Positions 53,430-63,003 of a stretch of DNA of 64,000 nucleotides are shown here, piece by piece. Below the pieces are notes generated by a model, which saw only the letters and a list, made by a program, of their open reading frames with translations, did no database searches and was not told the DNA's origin. Location: positions 62,001-126,000 of the forward strand of contig NZ_JACVPW010000003.1 in the NCBI RefSeq assembly GCF_018881715.1, written 5' to 3'. Each line of letters begins with the position of its first letter. Within the stretch, counting starts at the first letter, position 1. The position numbers and the translations under genes are program-made. This DNA comes from Polynucleobacter parvulilacunae (GTDB taxonomy: Bacteria; Pseudomonadota; Gammaproteobacteria; Burkholderiales; Burkholderiaceae).

Positions 53430-54740
53430 ATGAATATGCAAAATACTTCAAATTCACTCTTTGCGCTTGTTGATGTCAATAACTTCTATGTTTCTTGTGA
53501 GCGTGTATTTCAGCCTAAGTTAGAAGAGGTGCCGATGGTGGTGCTTTCCAATAACGATGGCTGCGCCGTAGCGCGTAGTGCCGAAGTTAAGGCGCTTGGC
53601 GTGAAGATGGGAACCCCTTGGTTTCAGATGAAGGAGCTGGCTAAAATGCATGGTATTCAGGCTTATTCATCTAATTACACCTTGTATGGTGATATGAGTA
53701 GTCGCGTTGTGCAGGTGCTCAGAGAATTCACACCCAATCTAGAGGTCTACAGTATTGACGAGAGCTTCTTGCAAATCGAAACCGTCTTAAAGCAATACCA
53801 AGACACTATCGAATTGGGTCAGAAGATCAAACAACAAGTTAAAGACACTACTGGCTTGCCAGTCTGCGTGGGCATTGGTGCCAGCAAGACCTTGGCAAAG
53901 CTGGCCAACCACTTAGCTAAGAAGCATCAGCAGTTTGCTGGCGTATGTGATGTGAACGCCATGGCAAAAGAAGAGCTCTATCAGTGGATGAGTGAGACTG
54001 AAGTGGGTGAGGTATGGGGTGTTGGTAAGCAAATTGCCACAAAACTCAAAGCTCAAAATATTCAGAGCGTATTTGATCTCTTGCAAGCTTCACCACAAGC
54101 CATGCGCCAACAGTTTGGCGTAGTGATGGAGCGTCTTTGTTATGAACTCCGCGGCACCTCTTGCTTGCAGTTAGAGGAAGTGGCGCCAGCCAAGCAACAA
54201 ATCATTGCCTCACGCAGTTTTGGTAAGTTGGTTACCAGTCAGGCAGAGCTTGCAGAATCCGTCGCTACCCATGTAGCACGGGCAGCTGAAAAGCTCAGAA
54301 CCCAAAACAGTACTACGGGCGCGCTCACGGTATTTATTCAGACTAATCCGTTTAAGCAAAACGAGCCGCAGCATCACCAGAGCGTCACGATCCCATTGGC
54401 AGATCCAACTGATAACACGCTGGTACTAACGAATGCGGCGCTGGCAGGACTCAAGCAAATCTATCAAGCTAACTTTCGCTATAAAAAGGCTGGAGTCATT
54501 CTGAATCTCATTAGCGATAAGCCAACGGCGCAGCAATCCTTATTTGACGATATTGCAACCAAAGGCAGATCAGCGCATCTCATGAAAGCGGTGGATGAGA
54601 TCAATACGCGTTTTGGTAATGCGGTGATCCGATCTGCGGCCGCAGGAACCAACAACACTAAAGAAGATTGGCAGATGAGGTCAAACAATCGGTCCCCGAA
54701 CTACACCACCAAGTGGGATGAGTTGCCGGTAGCTAGATAA
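53430..54740 (+). CDS. umuC: Y-family DNA polymerase V catalytic subunit
   Basis: The start at ATG 53430 has an AGGGAAG ribosome-binding site and follows the umuD stop. The 436-residue protein has [17 protein letters not shown] (catalytic Asp15), [25 protein letters not shown] (catalytic Asp/Glu), a helix-hairpin-helix region ([21 protein letters not shown]) and the little-finger and C-terminal UmuC parts. It does error-prone translesion synthesis with UmuD' after SOS induction. Confidence 0.93.
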   Translation: MNMQNTSNSLFALVDVNNFYVSCERVFQPKLEEVPMVVLSNNDGCAVARSAEVKALGVKMGTPWFQMKELAKMHGIQAYSSNYTLYGDMSSRVVQVLREFTPNLEVYSIDESFLQIETVLKQYQDTIELGQKIKQQVKDTTGLPVCVGIGASKTLAKLANHLAKKHQQFAGVCDVNAMAKEELYQWMSETEVGEVWGVGKQIATKLKAQNIQSVFDLLQASPQAMRQQFGVVMERLCYELRGTSCLQLEEVAPAKQQIIASRSFGKLVTSQAELAESVATHVARAAEKLRTQNSTTGALTVFIQTNPFKQNEPQHHQSVTIPLADPTDNTLVLTNAALAGLKQIYQANFRYKKAGVILNLISDKPTAQQSLFDDIATKGRSAHLMKAVDEINTRFGNAVIRSAAAGTNNTKEDWQMRSNNRSPNYTTKWDELPVAR

Positions 54741-54803
54741 AGAATTTAGTAACAAATCAATTAATCAGTAAATAACACGTAACAACGCATAAAGGAGAAG
54801 CAA

Positions 54804-54947
54804 ATGGACACAATCAGCAACTTAATGAATAACTTTAACGGTATCTCATTAGCAGTGATCATGATCCTGTCTTACTGCGCAGTATTGAAAAATACTAAGC
54901 GTCACGATAGTGAAACAAAGCAGATCTTTAATCGCAGATACCAGTAA
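54804..54947 (+). CDS. 47-residue membrane peptide downstream of umuC
   Basis: The ATG at 54804 has a very strong ribosome-binding site (AAAGGAGA, 54791-54798). The 47-residue peptide has one hydrophobic helix (ISLAVIMILSYCAVL) and a basic, charged tail (KNTKRHDSETKQIFNRRYQ). I do not recognise a family. It is 63 bases after umuC with no terminator between, so it is likely part of the LexA-controlled transcript. SOS-induced small membrane peptides such as TisB and DinQ act on the membrane in other species, but homology to them is not claimed. Confidence 0.55.
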   Translation: MDTISNLMNNFNGISLAVIMILSYCAVLKNTKRHDSETKQIFNRRYQ

Positions 54948-54997
54948 AAACATATCAGCAGTAGCAGTCAGCAAATAAGAAGCGGTAGGCCTGGAGG

Positions 54998-55029
54998 GGG
55001 AATAAGGAAATCACGGATTCCTTATTCCC
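54998..55029. repeat. 12-bp perfect inverted repeat (hairpin)
   Basis: GGGAATAAGGAA (54998-55009) and TTCCTTATTCCC (55018-55029) form a perfect stem with an 8-base loop. It may end the umuDC transcript, although the T-run after it is interrupted (TTGCTCTTTT). It also overlaps the end of the minus-strand frame at 55011. Confidence 0.6.
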
Positions 55030-55202
55030 TTGCTCTTTTGAGAGAGTTTAATTAGAGGAGGATTTATGTCTGATTCATCATTGATATCTGCATCAGCATT
55101 CTGAATAAGGATGCGGCCCTGTGCTACAGCGGTACTGTGTCGTAGCAAAAAGTAATGTTTTAAGAATTCATCAAAGTTGCTGCCCACATATTTTTTCTTC
55201 AT
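55011..55202 (-). pseudogene. Possible remnant of an XRE/HigA-like antitoxin gene
   Basis: This 63-residue frame begins KKKYVGSNFDEFLK, close to the start MKKKHxGSxFDDFLxEEG of a common XRE-type antitoxin/regulator family. A weaker match (LLRHSTAVAQGRILIQ against LLxxxTAVAxKRVxAWQ) follows. The rest (NADADINDESDINPP) has no helix-turn-helix. I read it as a truncated or frame-damaged copy. It could also be chance resemblance or a divergent small protein. Confidence 0.35.
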
Positions 55203-55341
55203 AAATGATCTCTAATTAGTTTTTAATTAAAAGCGCATCAATAAAGATGTATGTTTAAAGTAAGAAGTTACTGAAAAGCTTGTAGGGGAGCTTTAATAAA
55301 AAACAGCAAGGGTTGGATTGACCCAAGCAAGAGAGCTAAGA

Positions 55342-56001
55342 CTACTTGGCTTCTAAAGCTCTACGGAGGAATTCAGAAACATTATCTTGACGCAGCATCC
55401 ATTGTTTGTAGTCGCTTGGAACCTGGCTAATGAGTTCACCTTTGTGTTTGCCAAAAGGCATGATCTTTGGAATTCGGGCTTTCTCAGACATTTCCCATAG
55501 AGCATCCAAAGAGACTGGGTGCAACTTATCAATAATTTGCCCAACAATCTTGGAGCAGATCCATACATCGGCCAATGCACTATGCGCATTGCGTAATTGA
55601 TCTCGTGCCGTCTTGCGTTCAAAGTAATAGAGTAGTGCGCTTTGTGTGTGGCTATCTAAGTCGGGCCACAGACTGCGTGCCAGGGCTAGCGTGCAAATGC
55701 GTTTGACCTCGGGGCTACCAATAGCAACCCAGTCAAAGTCAATATTGTGACCAATCAGATATTTAGTGCCAGCAGGCAATCTAAAAGAACTACTAGCGGG
55801 ACAATTAACCAACTCTTCATCCATGATGTGATGAGTGGCAAGTGCACCCAGGCTAATCGGTTTGCCAGGGTTATATCGTTGCACCCAAGGATTGCTAACT
55901 TCAAATGGATTGAGGGAAGTGACATCTAGTGAGGCAGCTTCAATAATGACTGCATCGTTCTTGTCGGTTGCTTCGACATCAAAAATAATTGCTTGGGGCA
56001 T
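55342..56001 (-). CDS. ExoX-like DEDDh 3'-5' exonuclease
   Basis: This 219-residue protein has the DnaQ-type exonuclease motifs IIFDVEATD (Asp8, Glu10), the second motif HNIDFDW with Asp, and NAHSALADVW with catalytic His and Asp. The C-terminal part MPFGKHKGELISQVPSDYKQWMLRQ resembles the DUF3820-type module found after exonuclease-X domains. It would degrade single-stranded DNA 3' to 5' in repair. Next to the SOS unit but on the other strand. It is monocistronic. Confidence 0.8.
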   Translation of the reverse strand: MPQAIIFDVEATDKNDAVIIEAASLDVTSLNPFEVSNPWVQRYNPGKPISLGALATHHIMDEELVNCPASSSFRLPAGTKYLIGHNIDFDWVAIGSPEVKRICTLALARSLWPDLDSHTQSALLYYFERKTARDQLRNAHSALADVWICSKIVGQIIDKLHPVSLDALWEMSEKARIPKIMPFGKHKGELISQVPSDYKQWMLRQDNVSEFLRRALEAK

Positions 56002-56170
56002 AAGGATTTCTTAGTGAATTGCTGGTGAGAATGATTGTGCCTTGAAACTACATTTTCGTATTAAAAAGTTAAGGAGACGGACTTATTGAATGGCTGCATA
56101 TAGCTGAGCTGTTCTCATTACTCTCATTATTTGAATCTATAATGATCCCGTTATTTATGGGGAAAACAAT

Positions 56171-56515
56171 ATGAACGCAAAATCCATCATGGTCAGTACT
56201 GCAACTCTAATGCTCTTGGCTGGTTGTGCTGCCAAAGCGATTCACCCAAACGCGCAACAGGTTCGAATTCTCGAAAAAGCGCCAGATGGTAAGTGCCGGT
56301 ATATTGGTGAAGCAATTGGTAGCCAGGGCAACTTCTTCACTGGGGCATATACGTCTGATGAGAATTTGCAGCAAGGCGCATTGAATGAGCTTAAAAACAA
56401 AGCAGCAAATATGGGTGGCAACGCAATCGTATTGGTTTCAAACCAAGCTGGATTGACACAAGGCTCCCAACGGAACACGACTTCATTGGGCAATGTATAT
56501 AACTGTCAGTTCTGA
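56171..56515 (+). CDS. DUF4156-like small lipoprotein
   Basis: This 114-residue protein has a signal ending LLAGC. The mature part is QVRILEKAPDGKCRYIGEAIGSQGNFFTGAYTSDENLQQGALNELKNKAANMGGNAIVLVSNQ, with a conserved GKCxYIGE and NMGGNAIV pattern and a C-terminal Cys, matching DUF4156 (YjeI-like) lipoproteins. The two mature cysteines probably form a disulfide. Its function is unknown. The upstream region has a probable -10 near 56140 (TATAAT). Confidence 0.75.
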   Translation: MNAKSIMVSTATLMLLAGCAAKAIHPNAQQVRILEKAPDGKCRYIGEAIGSQGNFFTGAYTSDENLQQGALNELKNKAANMGGNAIVLVSNQAGLTQGSQRNTTSLGNVYNCQF

Positions 56516-56789
56516 TGAAGCTAGGCGCTACATATTAATTAGCTTTCCTACAATCAATTCATCCCCAATCCCTACCTGCTACTCTCTAAAGTCACTACGC
56601 TGAATCTATCCACATAGAGGAGGATTCGGTTTGCAAGTATCTGTTGAGTGCACCCATAAGACATTACGTCTTTTTAAGATCCAATTGGACGCACGAACCG
56701 TCCTAGTTTTGCTGATTATTTGGATGATTTGGGGAATTTTCCGGATTCTGAAGATCTTCTGAATCACTGTTTTTGCTATGGGGAAGGGT

Positions 56790-56887
56790 GGATGAGCCAA
56801 ACCCCCGGCACTGGCAGAAATTGGGTTTGGCTGCTTCGTTCCCGACCTGACCAGGTTATCCAACCCACCATGCGGGGAGGCCCATCC
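56790..56887 (-). ncRNA. ffs: 4.5S RNA (bacterial SRP RNA)
   Basis: On the minus strand the conserved SRP apical loop ACCTGGTCAGGTCGGGAA followed by CGAAGCAGCC is present. The ends GGATGGGCC (5') and GGCTCATCC (3') pair, giving a hairpin RNA of about 98 nucleotides. It forms the signal recognition particle with Ffh. The exact 5' and 3' ends are inferred from the pairing. It is divergent from dnaX, only about 31 bases away. Confidence 0.9.
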
Positions 56888-56918
56888 AATTCCATTTTAG
56901 CTTGTTAGAATGTAAGAC

Positions 56919-58586
56919 ATGACAGCATTGGCATTAGCCCGTTCGTGGCGCCCCAAAACCTTCTCTGAATTAGTCGGCCAAGACCACGTGGTCAAGGCTT
57001 TAACCCATGCCTTGGATCAGGGTCGTTTACACCACGCATGGCTCTTTACTGGCACCCGTGGGGTAGGTAAGACCACGATTGCCCGCATTATGGCTAAAGC
57101 CCTCAATTGCACTGGATCCGATGGTTCCGGCAAGATGACTTCAGAGCCTTGTGGTAAGTGCCCAGCCTGCATGGAAATCGATGCCGGTCGCTTTGTTGAC
57201 TATATAGAGATGGACGCTGCAAGCAATCGCGGTGTTGACGATATTGCTTCTCTATTGGAAAAAGCAGCTTACGCACCAAGTAATGGTCGTTTTAAGGTTT
57301 ACATGATTGACGAGGTGCACATGCTCACCAATCATGCTTTTAATGCCATGCTCAAAACTTTGGAAGAACCTCCAGAGCACGTCAAATTTATTCTGGCTAC
57401 TACCGATCCGCAAAAGATCCCAGTAACTATTCTGTCTCGTTGCTTGCAGTTCAATCTCAAGCAAATGCCAGTACCACTCATCGTTGAGCATTTGGAAAAA
57501 GTGCTCGCAGCTGAAAAGGTGGAGTGCGAAGTGAATGCATTGCGTGTTCTTGCTAAAGCAGCCCAAGGCTCTATGCGTGATGCACTTTCTCTGACTGATC
57601 AAGCCATTGCCTATGCGGCCGGCAAAGTCACCGAGGAATCTGTGCGTGGCATGCTTGGTACCTTAGATGATGCTTATCTCATTCGCATTCTGGATTGCTT
57701 AATTGCTAAAGACGGTGCAAGTCTTCTTGCTGTAGCAAACGAGATGGGTGAGCGCAGTATGTCTTTCTCATTGGCCCTGCAAGATCTCTCCAGTTTGTTG
57801 CAAAAAATTGCAGCAGCGCAAGTAGTTCCAGAATCTGTATTAGAAGATTGGCCAGAAGCAGGTGAGATTCGTCGCTTAGCAGGTCAGCTCACAAAAGAAG
57901 AAGCGCAACTCTTCTACCAAATCACCATTACCAGTCGTCCAGATTTATCACTCGCGCCGGATGAACAAACTGGCTTTGCCATGACGCTCTTGCGCATGTT
58001 GGCGTTTCGTCCGGGCAATGGTGGAGGAGGCAATTCTTCTCCAGCACCATCATCGCCATCGGTCCCACCGGTAAATACTGCTCGTCAAACACCTCCAATG
58101 CCAGCAGCTAAAACAGCTGCTCCTGCGCCAACAGCAAAAGCTGCTGCTCCAGCTCCGTCACCCGCTGCTCCTGCACCTGTTGCTGCTTTAGCTAGCTCAG
58201 CTGAGCGTCCAGATTGGCATGCTTTGATGCGTCAGCTACCTGTTAAGGGGATGGTGCAACAGTTAGCGTTTCAGACGGAGTTGCAAGATTGGAATGATTC
58301 AGCGGCTGGTGTACGCGCAACGATTGTGACGCCTATGCCGCAGTTAGCTTCCGATGCATCTGTTGGTCGCTTAGCCGACGCACTTACTGCTCACTTTGGT
58401 AAGCCAGTGAAGATCGTGATTGAGAAGGGTGAAGTAGAAGGTAAGACTGTTGCTAAGGTTGATGCCCAGATTCATCAAGAGAAAAGAATGAATGCGGAAC
58501 AGATGATTGCCGCTGATCCATTTATTCAGCAATTGGAAAAAGAGTTTGGCGCCAAAGTAGTTGGCGGATCTGTAAAACCTCTTTGA
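56919..58586 (+). CDS. dnaX: DNA polymerase III tau/gamma subunit
   Basis: This 555-residue clamp-loader ATPase has Walker A GTRGVGKT (45-52), the zinc cysteines C64, C78, C81 and C84, MIDEVHMLT, and SRCLQFNLK. A Pro/Ala-rich linker (about residues 365-430) leads to a C-terminal tau domain that contacts the polymerase. I see no A-AAA-AAG slippery heptamer, so a frameshifted gamma form is not evident. It heads the dnaX-ebfC-recR operon. Confidence 0.93.
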   Translation: MTALALARSWRPKTFSELVGQDHVVKALTHALDQGRLHHAWLFTGTRGVGKTTIARIMAKALNCTGSDGSGKMTSEPCGKCPACMEIDAGRFVDYIEMDAASNRGVDDIASLLEKAAYAPSNGRFKVYMIDEVHMLTNHAFNAMLKTLEEPPEHVKFILATTDPQKIPVTILSRCLQFNLKQMPVPLIVEHLEKVLAAEKVECEVNALRVLAKAAQGSMRDALSLTDQAIAYAAGKVTEESVRGMLGTLDDAYLIRILDCLIAKDGASLLAVANEMGERSMSFSLALQDLSSLLQKIAAAQVVPESVLEDWPEAGEIRRLAGQLTKEEAQLFYQITITSRPDLSLAPDEQTGFAMTLLRMLAFRPGNGGGGNSSPAPSSPSVPPVNTARQTPPMPAAKTAAPAPTAKAAAPAPSPAAPAPVAALASSAERPDWHALMRQLPVKGMVQQLAFQTELQDWNDSAAGVRATIVTPMPQLASDASVGRLADALTAHFGKPVKIVIEKGEVEGKTVAKVDAQIHQEKRMNAEQMIAADPFIQQLEKEFGAKVVGGSVKPL

Positions 58587-58639
58587 TGTGACTCATTTAG
58601 TTAAATATCAATATTCAAAAGCACTAAGGAAATAAAGCG

Positions 58640-58963
58640 ATGATGAAAGGTGGACTTGCTGGCCTCATGAAACAGGCTCAGCAGATGCAAGAGAAAATGA
58701 AAACTGCGCAAGCTGAATTGGCTGCGCTGGAAGTGACTGGCCAAGCGGCTGGTGGCTTGGTTAAAGTAACCATCTCTGGCAAGTACGAACTGAAGCGCGT
58801 GCAAATTGATCCAGGCGCTATGGATGATCGCGAGATGTTGGAAGACCTCATCGTGACTGCCTATACAGAAGCCTTTAAGCAAGTGGAAGCCGCTAGCGCA
58901 CAGATGATGTCTGGTGCAACCGCAGGTATGCCTATGCCCCCTGGCTTCAAGTTGCCGTTCTAA
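58640..58963 (+). CDS. ebfC: YbaB/EbfC nucleoid-associated protein
   Basis: This 107-residue protein begins with two Met codons (MMKGGLAGLMKQAQQMQEKMKTAQAELAALEVTGQAAGGLVKVTISGKYELKRVQIDP), the YbaB signature, and has a Met/Gly/Pro-rich C-terminus. It binds DNA as a dimer and compacts or marks the nucleoid. The AAGGAAATAAAG ribosome-binding region precedes the ATG. It is between dnaX and recR as in most bacteria. Confidence 0.93.
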   Translation: MMKGGLAGLMKQAQQMQEKMKTAQAELAALEVTGQAAGGLVKVTISGKYELKRVQIDPGAMDDREMLEDLIVTAYTEAFKQVEAASAQMMSGATAGMPMPPGFKLPF

Positions 58964-58992
58964 CTCTTTTCTAAATATAAAGCTCTGAATAC

Positions 58993-59607
58993 ATGGCGCG
59001 CATAGAAGCACCTCAAGATGCACTCGGTCGACTGATTGAAGCATTGCGCGTATTGCCTGGTGTAGGCCCTAAGTCTGCCCAGCGCATGGCGTTCTATTTA
59101 TTGCAGCACGATCGCAATGGTGCAGCAGTGCTCGCTCAATCATTGGGTGAAGCAGTAGAAACTGTTGGACACTGCACGCGTTGTAATACGTTTTCAGAAA
59201 CACAAATCTGCAGCACATGCTCGGACGATCGTCGTGATCCATCTTTGCTGTGTATTGTGGAAACGCCTGCTGACCAGGTGATGGTGGAGCAGACCTTAAG
59301 CTTCAAAGGCAATTACTTTGTATTGATGGGCCGTCTCTCACCACTTGATGGCATGGGCCCGAATGAAATTGGCTTTGATCGCTTACTCACTCGTATTGAA
59401 ACTCCTGATACTGGTGTGCCGATTCGTGAAGTGGTTTTGGCTACGAATTTCACGAGTGAAGGTGAGGCCACTGCCCATTACATTGGTGAAGTGCTCAAGT
59501 CAAAAGGTATCAAGGTCACTCGTATTGCGCGAGGTATCCCGGTTGGCGGCGAGCTCGAGTATGTCGATGCAGGCACATTGGCTCGCGCCTTAATGGACCG
59601 CCGCTAA
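58993..59607 (+). CDS. recR: Recombination mediator RecR
   Basis: This 204-residue protein has the N-terminal helix-hairpin-helix ([18 protein letters not shown]) and the C4 zinc finger (C61, C64, C73, C76). It also has the Toprim domain ([17 protein letters not shown]) and the Walker-B-like end ([27 protein letters not shown]). It works with RecF/RecO to load RecA at gaps. It is the third gene of the dnaX-ebfC-recR set, with 29 bases between ebfC and recR. Confidence 0.95.
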   Translation: MARIEAPQDALGRLIEALRVLPGVGPKSAQRMAFYLLQHDRNGAAVLAQSLGEAVETVGHCTRCNTFSETQICSTCSDDRRDPSLLCIVETPADQVMVEQTLSFKGNYFVLMGRLSPLDGMGPNEIGFDRLLTRIETPDTGVPIREVVLATNFTSEGEATAHYIGEVLKSKGIKVTRIARGIPVGGELEYVDAGTLARALMDRR

Positions 59608-59851
59608 TTCTTCTTAATCTCGGCGGTGAGTTGTTTTCAGGGTGCATGCAAAAACCAATGCGAGCCCAATCTAGCGGTGATTCTTCCTCAATCTGTCATC
59701 TTCAGGACATAAAGACTAGGTAAATTACCTCTTTTTGGGGATAATTCGGTCTGCACCACCCTTGAGCTTCAATCTCAAGCTGTGTTTGCCTAGTTTTCTC
59801 CATCGGCATGTTGTCTTTGCATTGCACTGGCAACCCCATTAGAAATTGTGA

Positions 59852-61267
59852 ATGACCCGCAAGATTTATCTACTCCTCCTGTTGAGCATTATTTGCACAT
59901 TCTTCGGGGCAACTGCGTTCGCGCAGAGGGCGGGTTCTGGCGCCGACCAAATTGCTGGTTTTGCGGAAGCTATTCATGGTTTACCAACAGAAGGTGAGCT
60001 CTTTGGTTTGCCGATGAACGTGCACGGTCAAACAACGTACATCAATCAGCGTTACAACAACTTCACATCAAGCTATTCTGGTCAGAATAGTATGTCATCT
60101 TTGAAGTCGATGAGCTATACCTGGTCAGGAACTTTATTTTTTGGTGCACGCCTTGCTCCAAATACAGATATATATTTCAACCCAGAAGTGATTTCTGGGG
60201 TGCCATTTTCTGGGCTCACTGGCCTTGGCGGATTTACCAATGGTGAGGCAACTAAAGCAAATGGTGCACAAGCCAAGTTTTACTCTGCACGCGCATTTTT
60301 ACGCCAAACAATCAATCAAGAGGGCGATAAAGTCGTTCTTGAAAACGAAGCTAATCAAATTACCCAAACTGTGAGTAGTAATCGCGTAGTAGTAACTGCT
60401 GGACAGTTTTCCACTTTAGATATTTTTGACGATAGTCGTTACGCTAAAGATCCTCGTGTGCAGTTCATGAACTGGGGCAATATGACCTATTTGGCTTATG
60501 ACTATGCTGCCGATGCGCGCGGCTATAGTACTGGCTTAGCGGGCGAATGGTACCTAGGCAATTGGGTGATGAGAGCGTCTCGAATGCTTGCCCCAAAGAC
60601 TCCAAATGGCCGTGATTTGAATTGGCAAATCTTCAATACTTATGGCGATCAAGTTGAAGTAGAGCGTCAACACAATATTGCTGACTTGCCTGGAAAAGTT
60701 TCGGTACTCGCTTATCGCAACAAAATGATCTTGGCCCGCTTTCAGGATGCGACAAATTACGTAGTAGCTAATAATGCGCAAGGTACTCAAGCGATTAATA
60801 ATGTTCGCAATAATTATCAGTACAAAACGGGTATTGGTATTAATGGCGAACAAGCGTTAACTAAAGATCTTGGCATTTATGGCCGCGCCTTTACCTCCGA
60901 TGGTCACACAGAAACTATGTCCTTTACTGAAGCAGATAATTCTTTATCAGTGGGTATGGGGCTAAATGGTACGAGTTGGAGTCGTCCAAAAGACACAGTT
61001 GGTATATCGATGATGCAAAACGGTTTATCGAGCTATCGTAAAAATTATTTACAGTCGGGTGGAGTGTCTTACTTTATTGGTGACTATGCCGGTCCTGGAC
61101 AGGCAATTTCTTATCGTCCTGAGCGTATTGGTGAGCTGTATTACAACGCCACGGTGATTAAGAATGTCCTGGCTGGTTTGAACTTTCAGCACATCAATAA
61201 TCCGGCCTATAACGCGGCTCGTGGCCCCGTAAATATCCTATCTTTTAGGATTCATGCCGAGTTTTAA
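59852..61267 (+). CDS. OprB-like carbohydrate porin
   Basis: This 471-residue outer-membrane protein has a signal peptide ending near FAQ. A long barrel follows: HGQTTYINQRYNNFTSSYSGQNSM, TLFFGARLAPNTDIYFNPEV, QFSTLDIFDDSRYAKDPRVQFMNWG, YLAYDYAADARGYSTGLAGEWY. It ends LSFRIHAEF, the C-terminal Phe of barrel proteins. The pattern is that of OprB/carbohydrate-selective porins. It is followed by a TolC-family gene of an efflux operon on the same strand, so it may be coregulated. The solute is unknown. Confidence 0.75.
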   Translation: MTRKIYLLLLLSIICTFFGATAFAQRAGSGADQIAGFAEAIHGLPTEGELFGLPMNVHGQTTYINQRYNNFTSSYSGQNSMSSLKSMSYTWSGTLFFGARLAPNTDIYFNPEVISGVPFSGLTGLGGFTNGEATKANGAQAKFYSARAFLRQTINQEGDKVVLENEANQITQTVSSNRVVVTAGQFSTLDIFDDSRYAKDPRVQFMNWGNMTYLAYDYAADARGYSTGLAGEWYLGNWVMRASRMLAPKTPNGRDLNWQIFNTYGDQVEVERQHNIADLPGKVSVLAYRNKMILARFQDATNYVVANNAQGTQAINNVRNNYQYKTGIGINGEQALTKDLGIYGRAFTSDGHTETMSFTEADNSLSVGMGLNGTSWSRPKDTVGISMMQNGLSSYRKNYLQSGGVSYFIGDYAGPGQAISYRPERIGELYYNATVIKNVLAGLNFQHINNPAYNAARGPVNILSFRIHAEF

Positions 61268-61497
61268 GGTTTTTACTGATAGCAGGAGTCATGCAGGCTT
61301 AATTATTATCTTTAGAATCAATAACTTATGGATTCTGATTTATTAGACTTTTGGCTTTTGTCCCCTATAATCCTTAAAACCCCCTGAAATGGGTATGGAT
61401 AGGATCTAAATCCGCATCTGGGGCTATAAAAACAGCATTTCTACTGATTTAGAGGCAGCCGCTTTTGTTGATTCTCGGCAGATATAAAACTTGCGCA

Positions 61498-62994
61498 GTG
61501 AAACCGCTCAATAGCGTGACGCCATTTGCAATGGCCGCTTTTGTTGTTTGCTCCTCTGCCTTTTCAGTTTCAGCATTTGCACAAGCGGCTGTGGATGGTA
61601 CTCCAGCAAGCGTGACTGTTCAGTCTGGTGATACTTCATTAGCGGCACCACCATCGATTGGCTCACAACTCGGCGCAAGCTCTAAAGCTGCTGAGATGTT
61701 TGCTCCAGTTACCAAAGCAAATACCCCGAAGATTTATACCAAGCCTGTTTCATCGGGACCAACGGAGATGGATTTGCGTCAACTCTGGAATGAGTTGAGG
61801 ATAAATAATCCGCAGTTATCTTCATTGCGTGAGTCTTACTTATCCGCCAAGGCAACTGTTCCACAAATTAATGCGCCGGCCAATCCGCAGGTTGGTTTGG
61901 TGTGGTCAGGTATGCCGGTTAATTCACCTTTTGCTTTAGGCGGAGCAAACGCACCATCACAGCAATATCCAGGCGGCATTAGTAGTAATAACGCCATTTC
62001 AGTGGCGCAACCATTTCAGTTTCCAGGCAAGAAGAGTCTTGCAGCAGACATCGCCGATACCAATGCTGAAGCTTTGCTAGCAAGCTCTGAATCTACCTAT
62101 TTGCAACTGGGTGCACAGTTATCAACGCTTTACTACAACGCTCTTGCAGCTCAAAAGCAATTGCAGGTTCTAAAAGAGTCTGTCATTCGTTTGGAGATGA
62201 TCAAGAATGTAGCTAAAGCCCGTTATGCCAATAACGCTGCAGCCTATGTTGAGTTCTTAAACGCGCAAGTAGCGCAAAGTGCAGCGCAGGCAGATCAATT
62301 TAATGTAGAGCGCCAACTGAATGTTGCTTTAAACAACATTAACACTTTGGTTGGTCGTCACTCTCGTGACAGGCTGATATTGCGTGGGGATGTGCGTCGC
62401 GCAATGAACGGTGTCCCAACCTTGATTGAGTTAGAAGATTATGCAGAAAGTAGTCACCCATCTTTGAAGAGTTCAGCATTGCAATTGGATGCTGCGCGTA
62501 AAGGGGTGGATTTGGCAAAGAAAGCCTACCTACCAGACTTTCAGGTGATAGGTTCCTCTTACACACCACGCGGACCATTTTCTGCAAACAATGGCGCGAT
62601 GTTCTATCAGTTTGAATTAGATTTAATTATCCCGTTGTACTTCTTTACTAAAGAAAAGTATGGGGTAGAGCAGGCGCAGCGTAATCAAGCAGCAGCAGAG
62701 GCGGGCAATATCTCCAATCGCCAACAAATCGTATTGGCTGTAAATACGGCCTACGCCAATTATGAGCAAGCCAAGAATCAAACCCAGTTTTTGAAGGATC
62801 GCCAAGTACCTCAGGCTGATGCTGCTTACAAGGTTGGACTGACGCAATACTCAAATAATGGTCAGGGCTTTAATGATTTATTGACTGCGCAAACGCAATT
62901 GCGTAACTTGGAGATTGCATTAGCTCAGGCGGAAAGCAATCTAATGCAAGCGCAAGCAGTATTAATGGTTTCAGCGGGTAAAGAACCCTTTTAA
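61498..62994 (+). CDS. TolC-family outer-membrane factor of RND efflux
   Basis: The GTG at 61498 begins VKPLNSVTPFAMAAFVVCSSAFSVSAFAQ, a good signal peptide; the frame to 61465 adds only TTG starts. The 498-residue protein has two TolC-type repeats: MDLRQLWNELRINNPQLSSLRESYLSAKATVPQINAPANPQVG and VPTLIELEDYAESSHPSLKSSALQLDAARKGVDLAKKAYLPDFQV. Coiled-coil hairpins follow each. It resembles the CusC group of metal-efflux channels. It precedes the adaptor gene by 9 bases. Confidence 0.85.
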   Translation: MKPLNSVTPFAMAAFVVCSSAFSVSAFAQAAVDGTPASVTVQSGDTSLAAPPSIGSQLGASSKAAEMFAPVTKANTPKIYTKPVSSGPTEMDLRQLWNELRINNPQLSSLRESYLSAKATVPQINAPANPQVGLVWSGMPVNSPFALGGANAPSQQYPGGISSNNAISVAQPFQFPGKKSLAADIADTNAEALLASSESTYLQLGAQLSTLYYNALAAQKQLQVLKESVIRLEMIKNVAKARYANNAAAYVEFLNAQVAQSAAQADQFNVERQLNVALNNINTLVGRHSRDRLILRGDVRRAMNGVPTLIELEDYAESSHPSLKSSALQLDAARKGVDLAKKAYLPDFQVIGSSYTPRGPFSANNGAMFYQFELDLIIPLYFFTKEKYGVEQAQRNQAAAEAGNISNRQQIVLAVNTAYANYEQAKNQTQFLKDRQVPQADAAYKVGLTQYSNNGQGFNDLLTAQTQLRNLEIALAQAESNLMQAQAVLMVSAGKEPF

Positions 62995-63003
62995 GGAGTA
63001 GTT

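Larger units (their letters stand above)
54948..55341. other. 394-base gap with hairpin and a degenerate reading frame
   Basis: This stretch contains the 12-bp hairpin at 54998-55029 and, on the minus strand, the broken-looking frame at 55011-55202. I see no other gene, tRNA or repeat in it. Confidence 0.6.

Noticed and set aside
58040..58200. Repeat-like Ala/Pro codon array
   Set aside because: This is the low-complexity linker of DnaX, not a CRISPR or DNA repeat.
56919..58586. Programmed frameshift in dnaX
   Set aside because: No A-AAA-AAG type slippery heptamer is visible; runs of A in the gene are shorter or out of phase.
58601..59044. 147-residue minus-strand frame
   Set aside because: It is antisense to ebfC and the start of recR, both firmly identified; Cys/His-rich composition is that of a shadow frame.
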